A DNA stretch of 64,000 bases from Nitratireductor aquimarinus (GCF_046773475.1 NZ_CP177239.1:806001-870000), one strand, 5' to 3'. Shown: positions 7,451 to 16,904, counted from the first letter of the stretch. Made by a program: numbers and translations. The notes: generated by a model not told the origin, from the letters alone.

Positions 7451-8815
7451 TTACCTGCCGCCGGCAAGACGCTCCTGGATTTCAGCGCGCGCGGTCTGCG
7501 TCACGCGCACGGTCAGCGTGATGCTGCCATCGTCATTGTCCGTACGCCCGGTCACATCGCCATTGCGATAGATCCAGTCGATCAGCGACATCTGGTGCGG
7601 GGCGAGATCGACCGTCATCGGCGCGACAGCACCCGAGATATGCTCTTCGATCAGGTCGAGCAGTTCGGGAACGAACTCACCCGTGATGGCGGAAATGGCG
7701 AGCGGCGCATCGCTTGCGCGCATGCCTTCGAGCAGCGCGCGGCGCTGTTCGGCGTCCAGATTGTCGACCTTGTTCCACACTTCCAGAACCCGTGTGCGGT
7801 CCGAGGCGTCAACACCCAGATCGCCGAGAATTGCGGCCACATCGGTTGCCTGAGCCGTGGTGTCGGGGTCGGAAATGTCGCGCAGATGCACGACGAGATC
7901 GGCCTCGACCACTTCTTCGAGCGTTGCGCGGAACGCGGCGACGAGATGCGTCGGCAGGTCCGAGATGAAGCCAACCGTATCGGAAAGGATGATGATCGTG
8001 CCGTGCGGAAGCGTGACGCGCCGCAATGTCGGATCAAGCGTGGCGAAGAGCATGTCTTCGGCCATCACGCTCGCACCGGTCAGGCGGTTGAACAGCGTCG
8101 ACTTTCCTGCATTGGTGTAACCGACAATGGCGACGATGGGGAACGGCACCTTGCGGCGCTTCGAGCGGTGCAGATCGCGCGTGCGGCGCACATGCTCCAG
8201 CTCTTTCTTGAGCCTTGTGATGCGCTCCTGAAGCTGACGTCTGTCGGCCTCGATCTGGGTTTCACCGGGACCGCCCATGAATCCGCCGCCGCCGCGCTGG
8301 CGTTCAAGGTGCGTCCAGCTGCGCACGAGGCGGCCGCGCTGATATTCCAGATGGGCGAGATCGACCTGAAGCCGCCCCTCCTTGGTGCGTGCGCGGCGTC
8401 CGAAAATTTCCAGAATAAGGCCGGTGCGGTCGAGCACCTTCGCCTTCAGCGCCTTTTCGAGATTGCGCTGCTGAACCGGCGTGAGCGGATGATCGATGAT
8501 CACCACTTCCGCCTCCAGATCGTGGACGCGCTCGGCGATCTCGTCGAGCTTGCCCGTTCCGAGCAGTGTTGCGGGGCGCGGCGTGTTGACCGTGACGATA
8601 TCGGCGGAAACGATATCGAGATCGATGGCCTCGGCCAGTCCGACCGCCTCTTCATGCCGTGCTTCAGGCGCACGCGCAGAAGCCGCGCTGCCTTCGGCAG
8701 AACGGCGTTCGTTGGTCAGAACCGGAGTGATGACAAGAGCGCGTGTGGCGAAAGGCTGCGTTGTCAGCCCTTCGTCTTCTCGCTTTCCGTCAGCGGAGTT
8801 TTCTGTGTCGTCCAA
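7451..8815 (-). CDS. hflX: GTPase HflX
   Basis: A 454-aa ribosome-associated GTPase that splits stalled 70S ribosomes. After an N-terminal extension comes the HflX domain with a glycine-rich loop (RGGGGFMGGPGETQ, residues 174-187), then the GTPase domain: G1 GYTNAGKST (232-240), G3 DTVGFI (279-284) and G4 NKVD (348-351). The start codon is TTG, placed immediately after the hfq stop codon (TGATTG). No ATG exists upstream of the conserved region, so translation probably depends on ribosomes finishing hfq. The hfq-hflX pairing is widely conserved. Confidence 0.95.
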   Translation of the reverse strand: MDDTENSADGKREDEGLTTQPFATRALVITPVLTNERRSAEGSAASARAPEARHEEAVGLAEAIDLDIVSADIVTVNTPRPATLLGTGKLDEIAERVHDLEAEVVIIDHPLTPVQQRNLEKALKAKVLDRTGLILEIFGRRARTKEGRLQVDLAHLEYQRGRLVRSWTHLERQRGGGGFMGGPGETQIEADRRQLQERITRLKKELEHVRRTRDLHRSKRRKVPFPIVAIVGYTNAGKSTLFNRLTGASVMAEDMLFATLDPTLRRVTLPHGTIIILSDTVGFISDLPTHLVAAFRATLEEVVEADLVVHLRDISDPDTTAQATDVAAILGDLGVDASDRTRVLEVWNKVDNLDAEQRRALLEGMRASDAPLAISAITGEFVPELLDLIEEHISGAVAPMTVDLAPHQMSLIDWIYRNGDVTGRTDNDDGSITLTVRVTQTARAEIQERLAGGR

Positions 8816-9064
8816 TCAGGAATCCCGATTGTTTTCCTCGGCGTCATAAAGCTGCACGGGCTGGCTCGGCATAATCGTCGAAATCGCATGCTTGTAGACA
8901 AGCTGCGAATGGCCATCGCGGCGCAAGAGCACGCAGAAATTATCAAATGAAGTGACAATGCCTGTCAGCTTGACACCGTTGATGAGAAAGATCGTCAGAG
9001 GGTTCTTGCTCTTGCGAACGGTGTTCAGGAACAGGTCCTGTAGGTTTTGAGATCGTTCCGCCAT
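8816..9064 (-). CDS. hfq: RNA chaperone Hfq
   Basis: An 82-aa Sm-like hexameric RNA chaperone that pairs small RNAs with mRNAs. The Sm1 region (NPLTIFLINGVKLTGIVTSF, residues 21-40) and the Sm2 motif YKHAIST (57-63) are intact, and the acidic C-terminal tail is short as in other alphaproteobacteria. MAERSQNLQD is the family start. A 23-residue upstream extension is not conserved. The upstream 150 bp to the aminotransferase gene should hold the promoter. The stop abuts the hflX TTG. Confidence 0.98.
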   Translation of the reverse strand: MAERSQNLQDLFLNTVRKSKNPLTIFLINGVKLTGIVTSFDNFCVLLRRDGHSQLVYKHAISTIMPSQPVQLYDAEENNRDS

Positions 9065-9215
9065 TTTTTGGTCTTTCACCCATTCGCTGCACTTTATGCA
9101 GCCAGTAGCGCAAATATCACATGCCTCTGTCAAGAAACTCCGCGACAGAAGTTACATGAATAATTGATGCCAGTATTTTTCGGTCGTGCTGAGCCGCTAC
9201 CACCATGCGCGCTGG

Positions 9216-10082
9216 TTAACAGCTAGGACTTTTTTCCGCAATCTCAAAAAATGCCTCGCGCAAAGAAGTTGCAACCGTGCCCGGATGACCATTCGCCACA
9301 GGCTTGCCGTCAATGTTCACGACCGGCATGACCACGCTCGTGGCGCTGGTCACGAACGCCTCGCGGGCATTCTGCGCTTCTTCCACGGAGAACGGGCGCT
9401 CTTCCACCTTGAGGCCGAGACTGTCGGCGACCTTCATGACGGTTGCCCGCGTGATGCCGCGCAGAATGCCGAAATCGGCAGGCCGCGTCACCAGAGAGCC
9501 GTCCGCCGTCACGATCCAGGCATTGGTGGAAGCGCCCTCCTTCACGGTTCCATCGGGATCGACGAACCAGGCTTCCTGTGCGCCCGAATCCACCGCCGTC
9601 TGGCGCGCAAGCACGTTGGGCAGAAGGCCGATGGTCTTGATGTCCACGCGTTCCCAGCGATTGTCCGGTACGGTGATGACGGTCATGCCCTTTTCGGCCT
9701 TCCTGGCCGCAGCCACCGGGTCCATGCGCTTGGCGGTGACCACCAGTGCGGACCGCACCGGCGTGGTCGGGAACGCATGATCGCGCGGTGCAACGCCGCG
9801 CGTGACCTGGAGATAGACCATGCCGTTATGCACATGATTGCGGCGGATGACCTCGCGCATGACGAACTCGAGCGCCTTGCGCTCGATCGGCCAGTCCATG
9901 CGAAGCTCGCGCAGCGACCGGTCGAGCCGGTCGAGATGGCCCTCCATGTCGATGATGAAGCCCCGGGAAATCTCGCAGACCTCGTACACGCCATCGCCAA
10001 GCTGATAGCCGCGATCCTCCACATGAACCATGGCGTCGTTGTGATTCGCATAACGCCCGTTCACATAAGCAATGCGTGGCAT
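9216..10082 (-). CDS. dat: D-amino-acid aminotransferase (class IV PLP enzyme)
   Basis: A 288-aa fold-type IV transaminase interconverting D-amino acids with 2-oxo acids, feeding D-alanine and D-glutamate for peptidoglycan. The PLP lysine is K149 (RVDIKTIGLLPN) and the cofactor-binding glutamate is E183 (KEGASTNAW). RGY near residues 24-26 is in the usual place. In rhizobia the gene commonly stands between hfq and trkA, as here. A branched-chain aminotransferase is the main alternative, but the length and the KTIGLLPNVLA context fit Dat better. Confidence 0.9.
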   Translation of the reverse strand: MPRIAYVNGRYANHNDAMVHVEDRGYQLGDGVYEVCEISRGFIIDMEGHLDRLDRSLRELRMDWPIERKALEFVMREVIRRNHVHNGMVYLQVTRGVAPRDHAFPTTPVRSALVVTAKRMDPVAAARKAEKGMTVITVPDNRWERVDIKTIGLLPNVLARQTAVDSGAQEAWFVDPDGTVKEGASTNAWIVTADGSLVTRPADFGILRGITRATVMKVADSLGLKVEERPFSVEEAQNAREAFVTSATSVVMPVVNIDGKPVANGHPGTVATSLREAFFEIAEKSPSC

Positions 10083-10153
10083 GTCGAGTTCTCCATTCTG
10101 GGTGGATGCAACCGCCAGGCCCCGGGCGGCGCGAAAAGGCAGACAGTGTTTTG

Positions 10154-10167
10154 CCGCCGTGCGGCGG
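10154..10167 (-). terminator. GC-rich hairpin after trkA
   Basis: CCGCC-GTGC-GGCGG forms a short stem just downstream of the trkA stop. On the plus strand it is followed by AATTTTC; on the minus strand only a weak tract follows. It may end trkA transcription, but the evidence is modest. Confidence 0.35.
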
Positions 10168-10181
10168 AATTTTCAAGCGAC

Positions 10182-11558
10182 TCAGAAAAACTCCAGGCTG
10201 ACGCGGAACATCTGTTCCACCTGGCGCACCGCGCTTTCCAGCGCAAAAATCACGACCCGGTCCTTCGGCTTGATCTTGAGCGAACCGCTCGGCTTGATGA
10301 CCGCGCCGTCGCGATAGACCGCGCCAATGCGCATGCCATCGGGAAACTCCACTTCGCTGAGCGGCGGGCCGACCAGCGGCGAGGTTTCCAGCGCCTCGGC
10401 CTCGATGACTTCGGCAGCGCCCCGCTGAATGTTGTGGACAGCGCGGATGCGGCCGCGCCGCACATGCTGAAGCACCTTCGAGATGGTCACCGAGCGCGGG
10501 TTCACATGCGCGTCGATGCCCAGCGTCTTGGCGAAGTCGTGATAGGTCGGATTGTTGATCAGAACGAGATTGGAGCGGCAGCCAAGCCGCTTCGCGATCA
10601 CGCTCGACAGGATGTTGACCTGATCGTCATTGGTCAGCGCCACCATCAGGTCGGCATGCTGGATGTCGGCTTCCAGAAGCAGTTTCTGGTCGAGCGCGCT
10701 GCCATGCAGCACCACGGTGCGGCGCAGCTTGTCGGCGAGCGCCACGGCGCGTTCGCGCGTGTTCTCGATCACCTTGACCTTGGTGCGGCTCTGCTTCTTT
10801 TCCATCGCGCGCGAGACATAGAGGCCGATATTGCCGCCACCGGCAATGACGATGCGGGTCGCTTCGCGCTCCTCATGGCCAAACAGGCCGAGCGTGCGGC
10901 GCACCTGTTCCTTGGTGGTGACCACATAAGCAAGATCGCCGGCCATGAGCTGATCGCCGGAATGGGGGATGAAGAGCTTTCCCTCACGCGACACGCCAAC
11001 CACGGTCGACGGCAGATCCGGAAACAGTTCGGTGAGCTGCGCCAGCGGCGTGTTGATGACCGGGCATTCCTCAAGACACTCGATGGCGACCATGGAGACC
11101 TTGTCATCGGCAAAGCTCACCACATCCGTCGCACCCGGCAGCGCGATGCGGCGCATCACCATCTCGCCCACCTCGACTTCCGGCGAGATGATCACGTCGA
11201 TCGGCAGATGGTCCCGCGAGAACAGGTCCATATAATGCGTCTGGAGATAGGACTGCGAGCGAATGCGCGCAATCTTGGTCGGCACGTTGAAGAGCGAATG
11301 CGCCACCTGACAGGCGACCATGTTCACTTCATCAAACAGCGTGACCGCAATGATCATGTCGGCTTCGCTGGCGCCGGCCGAGGCCAGAACGTCGGGATGC
11401 GCCCCATGGCCGACGAAACCACGCACATCAAGCGTGTCGCGAACCGCGCGGATCAGCTCCGGCGAGGTATCGATCACGGAAACATCGTTCTGCTCGGCGG
11501 CCAACCGCTCTGCGATACCGAAGCCAACCTGGCCTGCCCCGCAAATAATGACCTTCAT
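10182..11558 (-). CDS. trkA: Trk potassium transport regulatory subunit TrkA
   Basis: A 458-aa peripheral NAD(H)-binding protein that gates the Trk K+ channel. It has the duplicated architecture of the family: an N-terminal Rossmann domain (GAGQVGFGIAERL, residues 7-19) with a TrkA-C domain, then a second Rossmann domain (IVIAGGGNIGLYVS, near 235) with another TrkA-C domain. The start MKVIICGAG is the family start, preferred over an upstream GTG. It lies downstream of ntrX, an arrangement known in Brucella, Sinorhizobium and relatives. The partner channel TrkH is not in the window. Confidence 0.95.
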   Translation of the reverse strand: MKVIICGAGQVGFGIAERLAAEQNDVSVIDTSPELIRAVRDTLDVRGFVGHGAHPDVLASAGASEADMIIAVTLFDEVNMVACQVAHSLFNVPTKIARIRSQSYLQTHYMDLFSRDHLPIDVIISPEVEVGEMVMRRIALPGATDVVSFADDKVSMVAIECLEECPVINTPLAQLTELFPDLPSTVVGVSREGKLFIPHSGDQLMAGDLAYVVTTKEQVRRTLGLFGHEEREATRIVIAGGGNIGLYVSRAMEKKQSRTKVKVIENTRERAVALADKLRRTVVLHGSALDQKLLLEADIQHADLMVALTNDDQVNILSSVIAKRLGCRSNLVLINNPTYHDFAKTLGIDAHVNPRSVTISKVLQHVRRGRIRAVHNIQRGAAEVIEAEALETSPLVGPPLSEVEFPDGMRIGAVYRDGAVIKPSGSLKIKPKDRVVIFALESAVRQVEQMFRVSLEFF

Positions 11559-11669
11559 CACGTATTCCCTGCATTCGCGCAGACCTCTTTCGGTCTGCAG
11601 GGTCACTGCTCTAGCGCTTTTCGGGGCGCGTGAAAACCTCGTCCATCGAGATGGACGCGGCCTGGCGGC

Positions 11670-13031
11670 TCAGACGCCGAGCGACTTCAGCTTGCGGTGC
11701 AGTGCGGAGCGCTCCATGCCGACGAATTCCGCCGTGCGCGAAATGTTGCCGCCGAAGCGGTTGATCTGCGCCAGCAGATACTCCTTTTCGAACATTTCGC
11801 GCGCCTCGCGCAGCGGCAGCGCCATGATGTGCTGGTCGGACTGCGTCGGCAGGCGCGGCATCACATCGCCGATTTCGGACGGCAGAAGATCGGCGGTGAT
11901 CGGCGTGTCCGGGCCATCGCCACGCGTCAGGATCATCAGGCGTTCGATGTTGTTGCGCAGCTGGCGCACATTGCCCGGCCAGTTATGGGCCTGCAGAACC
12001 GCCATGGCGTCATTGCCGAGCGGACGCGGCTTGATCCCGGCCTGTTCTCCGATCTGCTGCATGAAGTGGTCGACCAGAAGCGGAATGTCCTCGCGCCGTT
12101 CTGCAAGCGGCGGAACGCCAACCGGAACCACGGCCAGCCGGTGTAACAGATCCTCGCGGAACCGCCCTTCGGCGATCAGCGATTCGACGTTCTGCGCGGT
12201 GGAGGAAATGATGCGCACATCAACCTTCACGCGACGCGTTCCGCCAACCCGCTCAAACTGCTGGTCCACGAGCACACGCAGGATCTTGCTCTGCGTGCCA
12301 AGCGGCATGTCGGCCACTTCATCCAGATAGAGAACGCCGCCATGGGCCTCCTCCAGCGCGCCGACCTTGCGCTCGCCGCCATTGGATTCGGTGCCGAAAA
12401 GCTCGATTTCCATGCGCTCGGGCGTGATCGCAGCGGCGTTCAGCGTTACGAACGGTCCGCCATTGCGCGGCGAGGCCGCATGAATGGCGCGGGCGACGAG
12501 TTCCTTGCCGGAGCCGGAAGGTCCGGTCAGCATGATGCGGCTGTTGGAGGGCGCGACACGCTCGATGGTCTGGCGCAGATTGTTGAGAGCCGCCGATTCA
12601 CCCACGAGATCGAAGGATGCGCCGCTGCGCTTCTTCAGGTCACTCATCTCGCGCTTCAGTTTGGAGATCTCCAGTGCGCGCTCGCAGATGAGGATCATGC
12701 GATCCGTCTTGAAAGGTTTTTCGATGAAATCATAAGCGCCGCGCTTGATCGCCGAAACGGCCGTCTCAATAGTGCCGTGTCCGGAAATCATCACCACCGG
12801 AACGTGCGGATGCAGTTCCTTGATCTTGTCCAGAAGCGCAAGCCCGTCGAGCTTGGAGCCCTGAAGCCAGATGTCGAGCAGGATGAGGCGCGGCACGCGC
12901 TCGGCGATGGAGGCAAGCGCGCTGTCGCTGTCGAAAGCGGTGCGCGTTTCATGGCCCTCGTCGCTGAGAATGCCAGCAACGAGTTCGCGGATGTCTTCCT
13001 CGTCGTCTACGATCAGAATATCGGAAGCCAT
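11670..13031 (-). CDS. ntrX: nitrogen assimilation response regulator NtrX
   Basis: A 453-aa response regulator with a receiver domain (acidic pocket D9/D10, phospho-acceptor D53), a sigma54-type AAA+ domain (Walker A GPSGSGKE at 170-177; Walker B GGVLYLDE at 231-238) and a C-terminal Fis-like HTH (SRTAEFVGMERSALHRKLK). The sigma54-contacting GAFTGA loop is absent: residues 213-224 read GTESNGGERKVG. This is known for alphaproteobacterial NtrX and implies action without opening sigma54 promoters. It is paired with NtrY, whose stop is 3 nt upstream. In relatives the pair senses redox and nitrogen status. Confidence 0.96.
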   Translation of the reverse strand: MASDILIVDDEEDIRELVAGILSDEGHETRTAFDSDSALASIAERVPRLILLDIWLQGSKLDGLALLDKIKELHPHVPVVMISGHGTIETAVSAIKRGAYDFIEKPFKTDRMILICERALEISKLKREMSDLKKRSGASFDLVGESAALNNLRQTIERVAPSNSRIMLTGPSGSGKELVARAIHAASPRNGGPFVTLNAAAITPERMEIELFGTESNGGERKVGALEEAHGGVLYLDEVADMPLGTQSKILRVLVDQQFERVGGTRRVKVDVRIISSTAQNVESLIAEGRFREDLLHRLAVVPVGVPPLAERREDIPLLVDHFMQQIGEQAGIKPRPLGNDAMAVLQAHNWPGNVRQLRNNIERLMILTRGDGPDTPITADLLPSEIGDVMPRLPTQSDQHIMALPLREAREMFEKEYLLAQINRFGGNISRTAEFVGMERSALHRKLKSLGV

Positions 13032-13034
13032 TTT

Positions 13035-15287
13035 CTACCTTCTTGTCGTCTCAGCAGCGCTACCGGCGTCTCCGGCAGCAGGAAGTATGATGCGGATCAT
13101 GGCGCCACCTCCGCCGTGGAAATCGTCTGGCGCGTCGTGGAGTTCCAGGCGGCCGCCATGGTCCTCGATGATCTTCTTCACGATGGCGAGGCCAAGTCCC
13201 GTGCCCTTCTCGCGTGTGGTCATGTAGGGCTCGAGCAGCCGCTGCCTGTTCTCGCGCGGCAGGCCCTTGCCATTGTCGATCACCTCGATCTGGATGAACC
13301 GGCCATTCATGCGCGCCGCGATGCGGATTGCGCCCGGCTGGCCGTTCTGACGCTCAGCCGCGTCGATGGCTTCGGCAGCGTTCTTGATGATGTTGCCGAA
13401 TGCCTGCCCCAGGAGGCGCGCGTCGAAACGGCCCATCAGCGGCGTGTCGGAAATCTGCCGTTCAAAGGTGATCTCGTTGCGCGCCACCTCCACAAGGAAG
13501 GAAGCCTCGCGCAGCGGCTCGCGCAGATCGAGAAGCTGGATGTCAGGCTTTGGCATGCGCGCGAAGGCCGAGAACTCATCCACCATGCGCCCGATATCAC
13601 CCACCTGGCGAATGATCGTGTCGGTGCACTGATCGAAAATCTCGCGATCCTGCTCGATCACCTTGCCGAAGCGACGGCGAATACGCTCGGCTGAAAGCTG
13701 GATCGGCGTCAGCGGGTTCTTGATTTCATGCGCAATGCGGCGGGCAACATCGGCCCACGCCATGGAGCGCTGCGCCTGCATCAGATCGGTGATGTCATCC
13801 ACCGTGACCACATAGGAATGCTCGTCATCCTCGTTGACGCCCTCCTCCGTGGTGATCTGTATGTTGAAGGTGCGTTCCACGCCGCCACGGAAGAAGGTGG
13901 CCTGCTCGCGATAGACGGCGCGACCGGACTTGCGTCCCATCTCGAAGATGCGACCCACATGGGGCAGCACCATGGAGAGGTTCTTGTTGACCGCGTCATC
14001 GGCTGAAATGTCGAGCATCGCCTCGGCGGAGCGATTGACCATGGCGACCGAACCATCGGCTTCCACGCCGATAACCCCGGCGCTGACGCCCGAAAGCACG
14101 GCCTCGGTGAACCGGCGGCGCTCGTCGATGACGTCCCTTGCGGTGATGAGCTCATCGCGCTGCGATTTCAGCTGCTGGGTCATCTGGTTGAACGTATCGC
14201 CCAGAAGCCCGACATCGCCATCGGAACTGCGTACAGGCACGGAGACGTCGAGATTGCCTGTCGAAACGGCGCCCGCCGCACTGATGAGCTGGCGGATCGG
14301 TCGCACAAGACGGTCGGCGACCGCGATGCCGGTCCAGATGGCCGCCAGCACGATGGCAAGCGTCACGACCAGATAGAGCAGCGCGAAGGCGATCTGTGTG
14401 TTGCCGCGATTGCCCTCGAGTGATCGGTACTCATCCGTATTCGTGCGCACGATCTGGCGCGCCTTCAGGACTTCGGGATCAAGCAATGCGCCTGTGTAGA
14501 GATAGGCGTCCGGAATCTCCTGCAGCTTGTAGACCGCTGTCACAAGATTCGTTCCGCCGATCTCGTTGAAAGCGATCTGCGAGCTGTTGGCGACCTCGAT
14601 GGCGTTCTCGTTTGGACGCGGCAATGGAATCTCTTCCGGCATCTGCGCGCCGATGATCACCGAGCCGTCCTCGCGCACGAGTTCGGCAACGGCCAGACCG
14701 CGCAGCATCGCCTGACGGGTCAGGAAATCGCGGAAACCATAGCGGTCCAGATTGTAGAGCGTGCGCGCCTGATCGAGCCGCACCCCCATGCTCTCCGTCG
14801 TGCCCTGCAGGCTGCGGGCATTCTGCTGCACATAGGCATCGGCAATCGAAAGAGACGAGTAGACGATGACCTTGGTTCTGAGTTCGAACCATCGATCAAG
14901 GCCCAGATCCAGCGTCACCGAAGCGACAACCGCCACCAGAATGGCAGGGATCGCCGCCACAAGCGAGAACATGGCGACGATGCGCACATGCAGACGGGAA
15001 GCTGCCCGCCGTCCCTTGCGGGATTTGTAGATACGCCAGCCTTCCATGAGGATCAGGCCGAAAAGGAGCAGAATGAAGCCAAGATTGATCGCGATCAGAA
15101 GGATCGTCGTGGTCGCATCAGGCGTGATCGGGGTAAGGCCAAGCAGAACGGTGAAGGAAATGCCTGCCGTCACGACAGCGCCGATCGCCGCCGTCATACC
15201 GATATAGAACGCAGCCGTTCGCCCGCGCCTCACGGGCGCAGCCGCAGCCAAAGGCTCCATCGGCGAACTCTCGGACAAGCTGACCAT
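13035..15287 (-). CDS. ntrY: nitrogen/redox sensor histidine kinase NtrY
   Basis: A 750-aa inner-membrane kinase. Three hydrophobic segments lie in the first ~130 residues. A periplasmic segment to about residue 300 is followed by another membrane helix, a HAMP domain, a PAS domain (about 395-500, heme-binding in Brucella NtrY) and the kinase core with phospho-accepting H520 (RIAHEIKNPLTP), the N box (NIIKNAAEAI) and the G boxes (DNGKGLP; GTGLGLAIVKK). ATG at 15287 is chosen over the GTG one codon upstream. The gene lies 168 bp downstream of ntrC, with possible NtrX sites in the gap. Confidence 0.96.
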   Translation of the reverse strand: MVSLSESSPMEPLAAAAPVRRGRTAAFYIGMTAAIGAVVTAGISFTVLLGLTPITPDATTTILLIAINLGFILLLFGLILMEGWRIYKSRKGRRAASRLHVRIVAMFSLVAAIPAILVAVVASVTLDLGLDRWFELRTKVIVYSSLSIADAYVQQNARSLQGTTESMGVRLDQARTLYNLDRYGFRDFLTRQAMLRGLAVAELVREDGSVIIGAQMPEEIPLPRPNENAIEVANSSQIAFNEIGGTNLVTAVYKLQEIPDAYLYTGALLDPEVLKARQIVRTNTDEYRSLEGNRGNTQIAFALLYLVVTLAIVLAAIWTGIAVADRLVRPIRQLISAAGAVSTGNLDVSVPVRSSDGDVGLLGDTFNQMTQQLKSQRDELITARDVIDERRRFTEAVLSGVSAGVIGVEADGSVAMVNRSAEAMLDISADDAVNKNLSMVLPHVGRIFEMGRKSGRAVYREQATFFRGGVERTFNIQITTEEGVNEDDEHSYVVTVDDITDLMQAQRSMAWADVARRIAHEIKNPLTPIQLSAERIRRRFGKVIEQDREIFDQCTDTIIRQVGDIGRMVDEFSAFARMPKPDIQLLDLREPLREASFLVEVARNEITFERQISDTPLMGRFDARLLGQAFGNIIKNAAEAIDAAERQNGQPGAIRIAARMNGRFIQIEVIDNGKGLPRENRQRLLEPYMTTREKGTGLGLAIVKKIIEDHGGRLELHDAPDDFHGGGGAMIRIILPAAGDAGSAAETTRR

Positions 15288-15323
15288 CACTCCCGCTTCC
15301 GTTTTCCAGCATAGCGTTTAGTT

Positions 15324-15365
15324 GTTGCACATATGCAACGACTGTAACCATCTGGCAACAGTTGC
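15324..15365. promoter_or_regulatory. CAA/TTG inverted-repeat sites upstream of ntrYX
   Basis: The ntrC-ntrY gap contains GTTGCA-CATA-TGCAAC (15324-15339) and GCAACAGTTGC (15355-15365), inverted repeats built from CAA and TTG half-sites. NtrX from Brucella has been reported to recognise CAA-N3-5-TTG. The second site reads CAA-CAG-TTG. The sites lie about 35-80 bp upstream of the ntrY start. Autoregulation of ntrYX by NtrX is inference. Confidence 0.5.
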
Positions 15366-15455
15366 ATTTCCTAACAATGCGGCATTGCTGGGGCAGACTG
15401 GGGATCGTGCCGGGAAGTCAGGGCTGGCCTGAAACGGCGTGCGGGCGGACTGGCT

Positions 15456-16904
15456 TCAGTTCGCGCCGCGATAGATGTTCACGCCATATTCGCGGATCTT
15501 CTTGCGTAAGGTGTTGCGGTTGACGCCGAGAAGGTCTGCGGCCTTCAACTGGTTGCCGCCCGTCGCGGTCAGCGCCGCAATCAGAAGCGGTTGCTCCACT
15601 TCAGCCAGCACCCGCTGGTAGAGCCCTGCCGGCGGCAACTGGTCACCGAATGTCGCGAAATAGCGCTGCAAATGCTGCTCGACGGCCTGGGACAGCGTGG
15701 TTTCTTCCGGCAGAGGTTCCGACTGGTTGCCGCGCAAAGCGCCTGCCGCGCGCAGCTCCTGCTCAATCACTTCGGCCGAAATTTCGTCCTGTGGGTAGAG
15801 CGCGGCCAGCCTGCGCACGAGGTTTTCAAGCTCACGCACATTGCCGGGCCAGCGATAGCTCTTCAGCCGGTTGAGCCCGTCATTGCTGATTCGCTTGGCC
15901 TGTAGCCCCTCCTGCTCGGCGCGGGCGAAGAAGTGGCGCACCAGATCCGGGATGTCTTCCGCCCGTTCGCGCAGCGGCGGCAGCCGCAGCGGCACGACGT
16001 TCAGCCGATAGAAAAGGTCTTCCCGGAACAGGCCCTGATCGATCAGCGTGCGCGGATCCTTGTTGGTGGCGGCGACGATGCGCACATCGGTGCGGATCGG
16101 CGTGCGCCCGCCAACGGTCGTGTATTCGCCCTGCTGCAAGACGCGCAGGAGGCGCGTCTGCGCTTCCATTGGCATGTCGCCGATTTCGTCGAGAAACAGC
16201 GTGCCGCCTTCCGCCTGCTCGAACCGGCCGAAGGAGCGCGCCTGCGCGCCCGTGAACGCACCCTTCTCATGACCGAAAAGCTCCGATTCGATCAGATCGC
16301 GCGGGATGGCGGCCATGTTGATGGCGACAAACGGCCCTTTGCGGCGACGGCCATATTCGTGAAGCGCGCGGGCCACGAGTTCCTTGCCGGTGCCCGACTC
16401 GCCGCTGATCATCACCGTCAAATCGGTCTGCATCATGCGCGCAAGCAGCCGGTAGATTTCCTGCATCGCCGCCGATCGGCCGATCAGCGGCAGCGTCTCG
16501 GGCGCATCCGCACCGGCAAGCTCCTTCTGGCTTGCCTTGGGCTCCGACAGCGCACGCCCGACAATGTTCACCAGTTCGGTCAGATCGAAAGGTTTGGGCA
16601 GATAGTCATAGGCCCCGACCTCGGAGGCGCGTATCGCGGTCATGAACGTGTTCTGCGCGCTCATGGCGATCACCGGCAGATCGGGCCGCACCTTCTTGAT
16701 GCGGGGCAGAAGGTCGAACGCATTGCCATCGGGCATCACCACATCGGTGATGACCAGATCGCCCTCGCCGCCCGAAACCCAGCGCCAGAGCGTCTCTACG
16801 TTCGAGGTGACGCGCACATCGTGGCCGGCGCGCGACAGCGCCTGATTGAGCACGGTGCGGATGGCCGCGTCGTCATCGGCCACGAGAATGCTGGAACCGG
16901 TCAT
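15456..16904 (-). CDS. ntrC: nitrogen regulation protein NR(I), NtrC
   Basis: A 482-aa sigma54-dependent activator that switches on ammonium-assimilation genes under nitrogen limitation. The receiver phospho-acceptor is D54 (VITDVVMPDG). The AAA+ domain has Walker A GESGTGKE (168-175), an intact GAFTGA loop (215-220) and Walker B GGTLFLDE (233-240). The C-terminal Fis HTH ends LGVNRNTLRKKIREYG. The ATG overlaps the ntrB stop (ATGA), so kinase and regulator are translationally coupled. Contrast with NtrX, which lacks the loop. Confidence 0.98.
   Translation of the reverse strand: MTGSSILVADDDAAIRTVLNQALSRAGHDVRVTSNVETLWRWVSGGEGDLVITDVVMPDGNAFDLLPRIKKVRPDLPVIAMSAQNTFMTAIRASEVGAYDYLPKPFDLTELVNIVGRALSEPKASQKELAGADAPETLPLIGRSAAMQEIYRLLARMMQTDLTVMISGESGTGKELVARALHEYGRRRKGPFVAINMAAIPRDLIESELFGHEKGAFTGAQARSFGRFEQAEGGTLFLDEIGDMPMEAQTRLLRVLQQGEYTTVGGRTPIRTDVRIVAATNKDPRTLIDQGLFREDLFYRLNVVPLRLPPLRERAEDIPDLVRHFFARAEQEGLQAKRISNDGLNRLKSYRWPGNVRELENLVRRLAALYPQDEISAEVIEQELRAAGALRGNQSEPLPEETTLSQAVEQHLQRYFATFGDQLPPAGLYQRVLAEVEQPLLIAALTATGGNQLKAADLLGVNRNTLRKKIREYGVNIYRGAN

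Noticed and set aside
7440..7466. Inverted repeat TGCCGGC/GCCGGCA between mazG and hflX as a terminator
   Set aside because: The right arm lies inside the hflX coding end and no T-run follows on either strand.
9186..11633. 815-codon plus-strand open frame
   Set aside because: It is antisense to dat and trkA, which have clear family motifs; long antisense frames are a by-product of high-GC codon usage.
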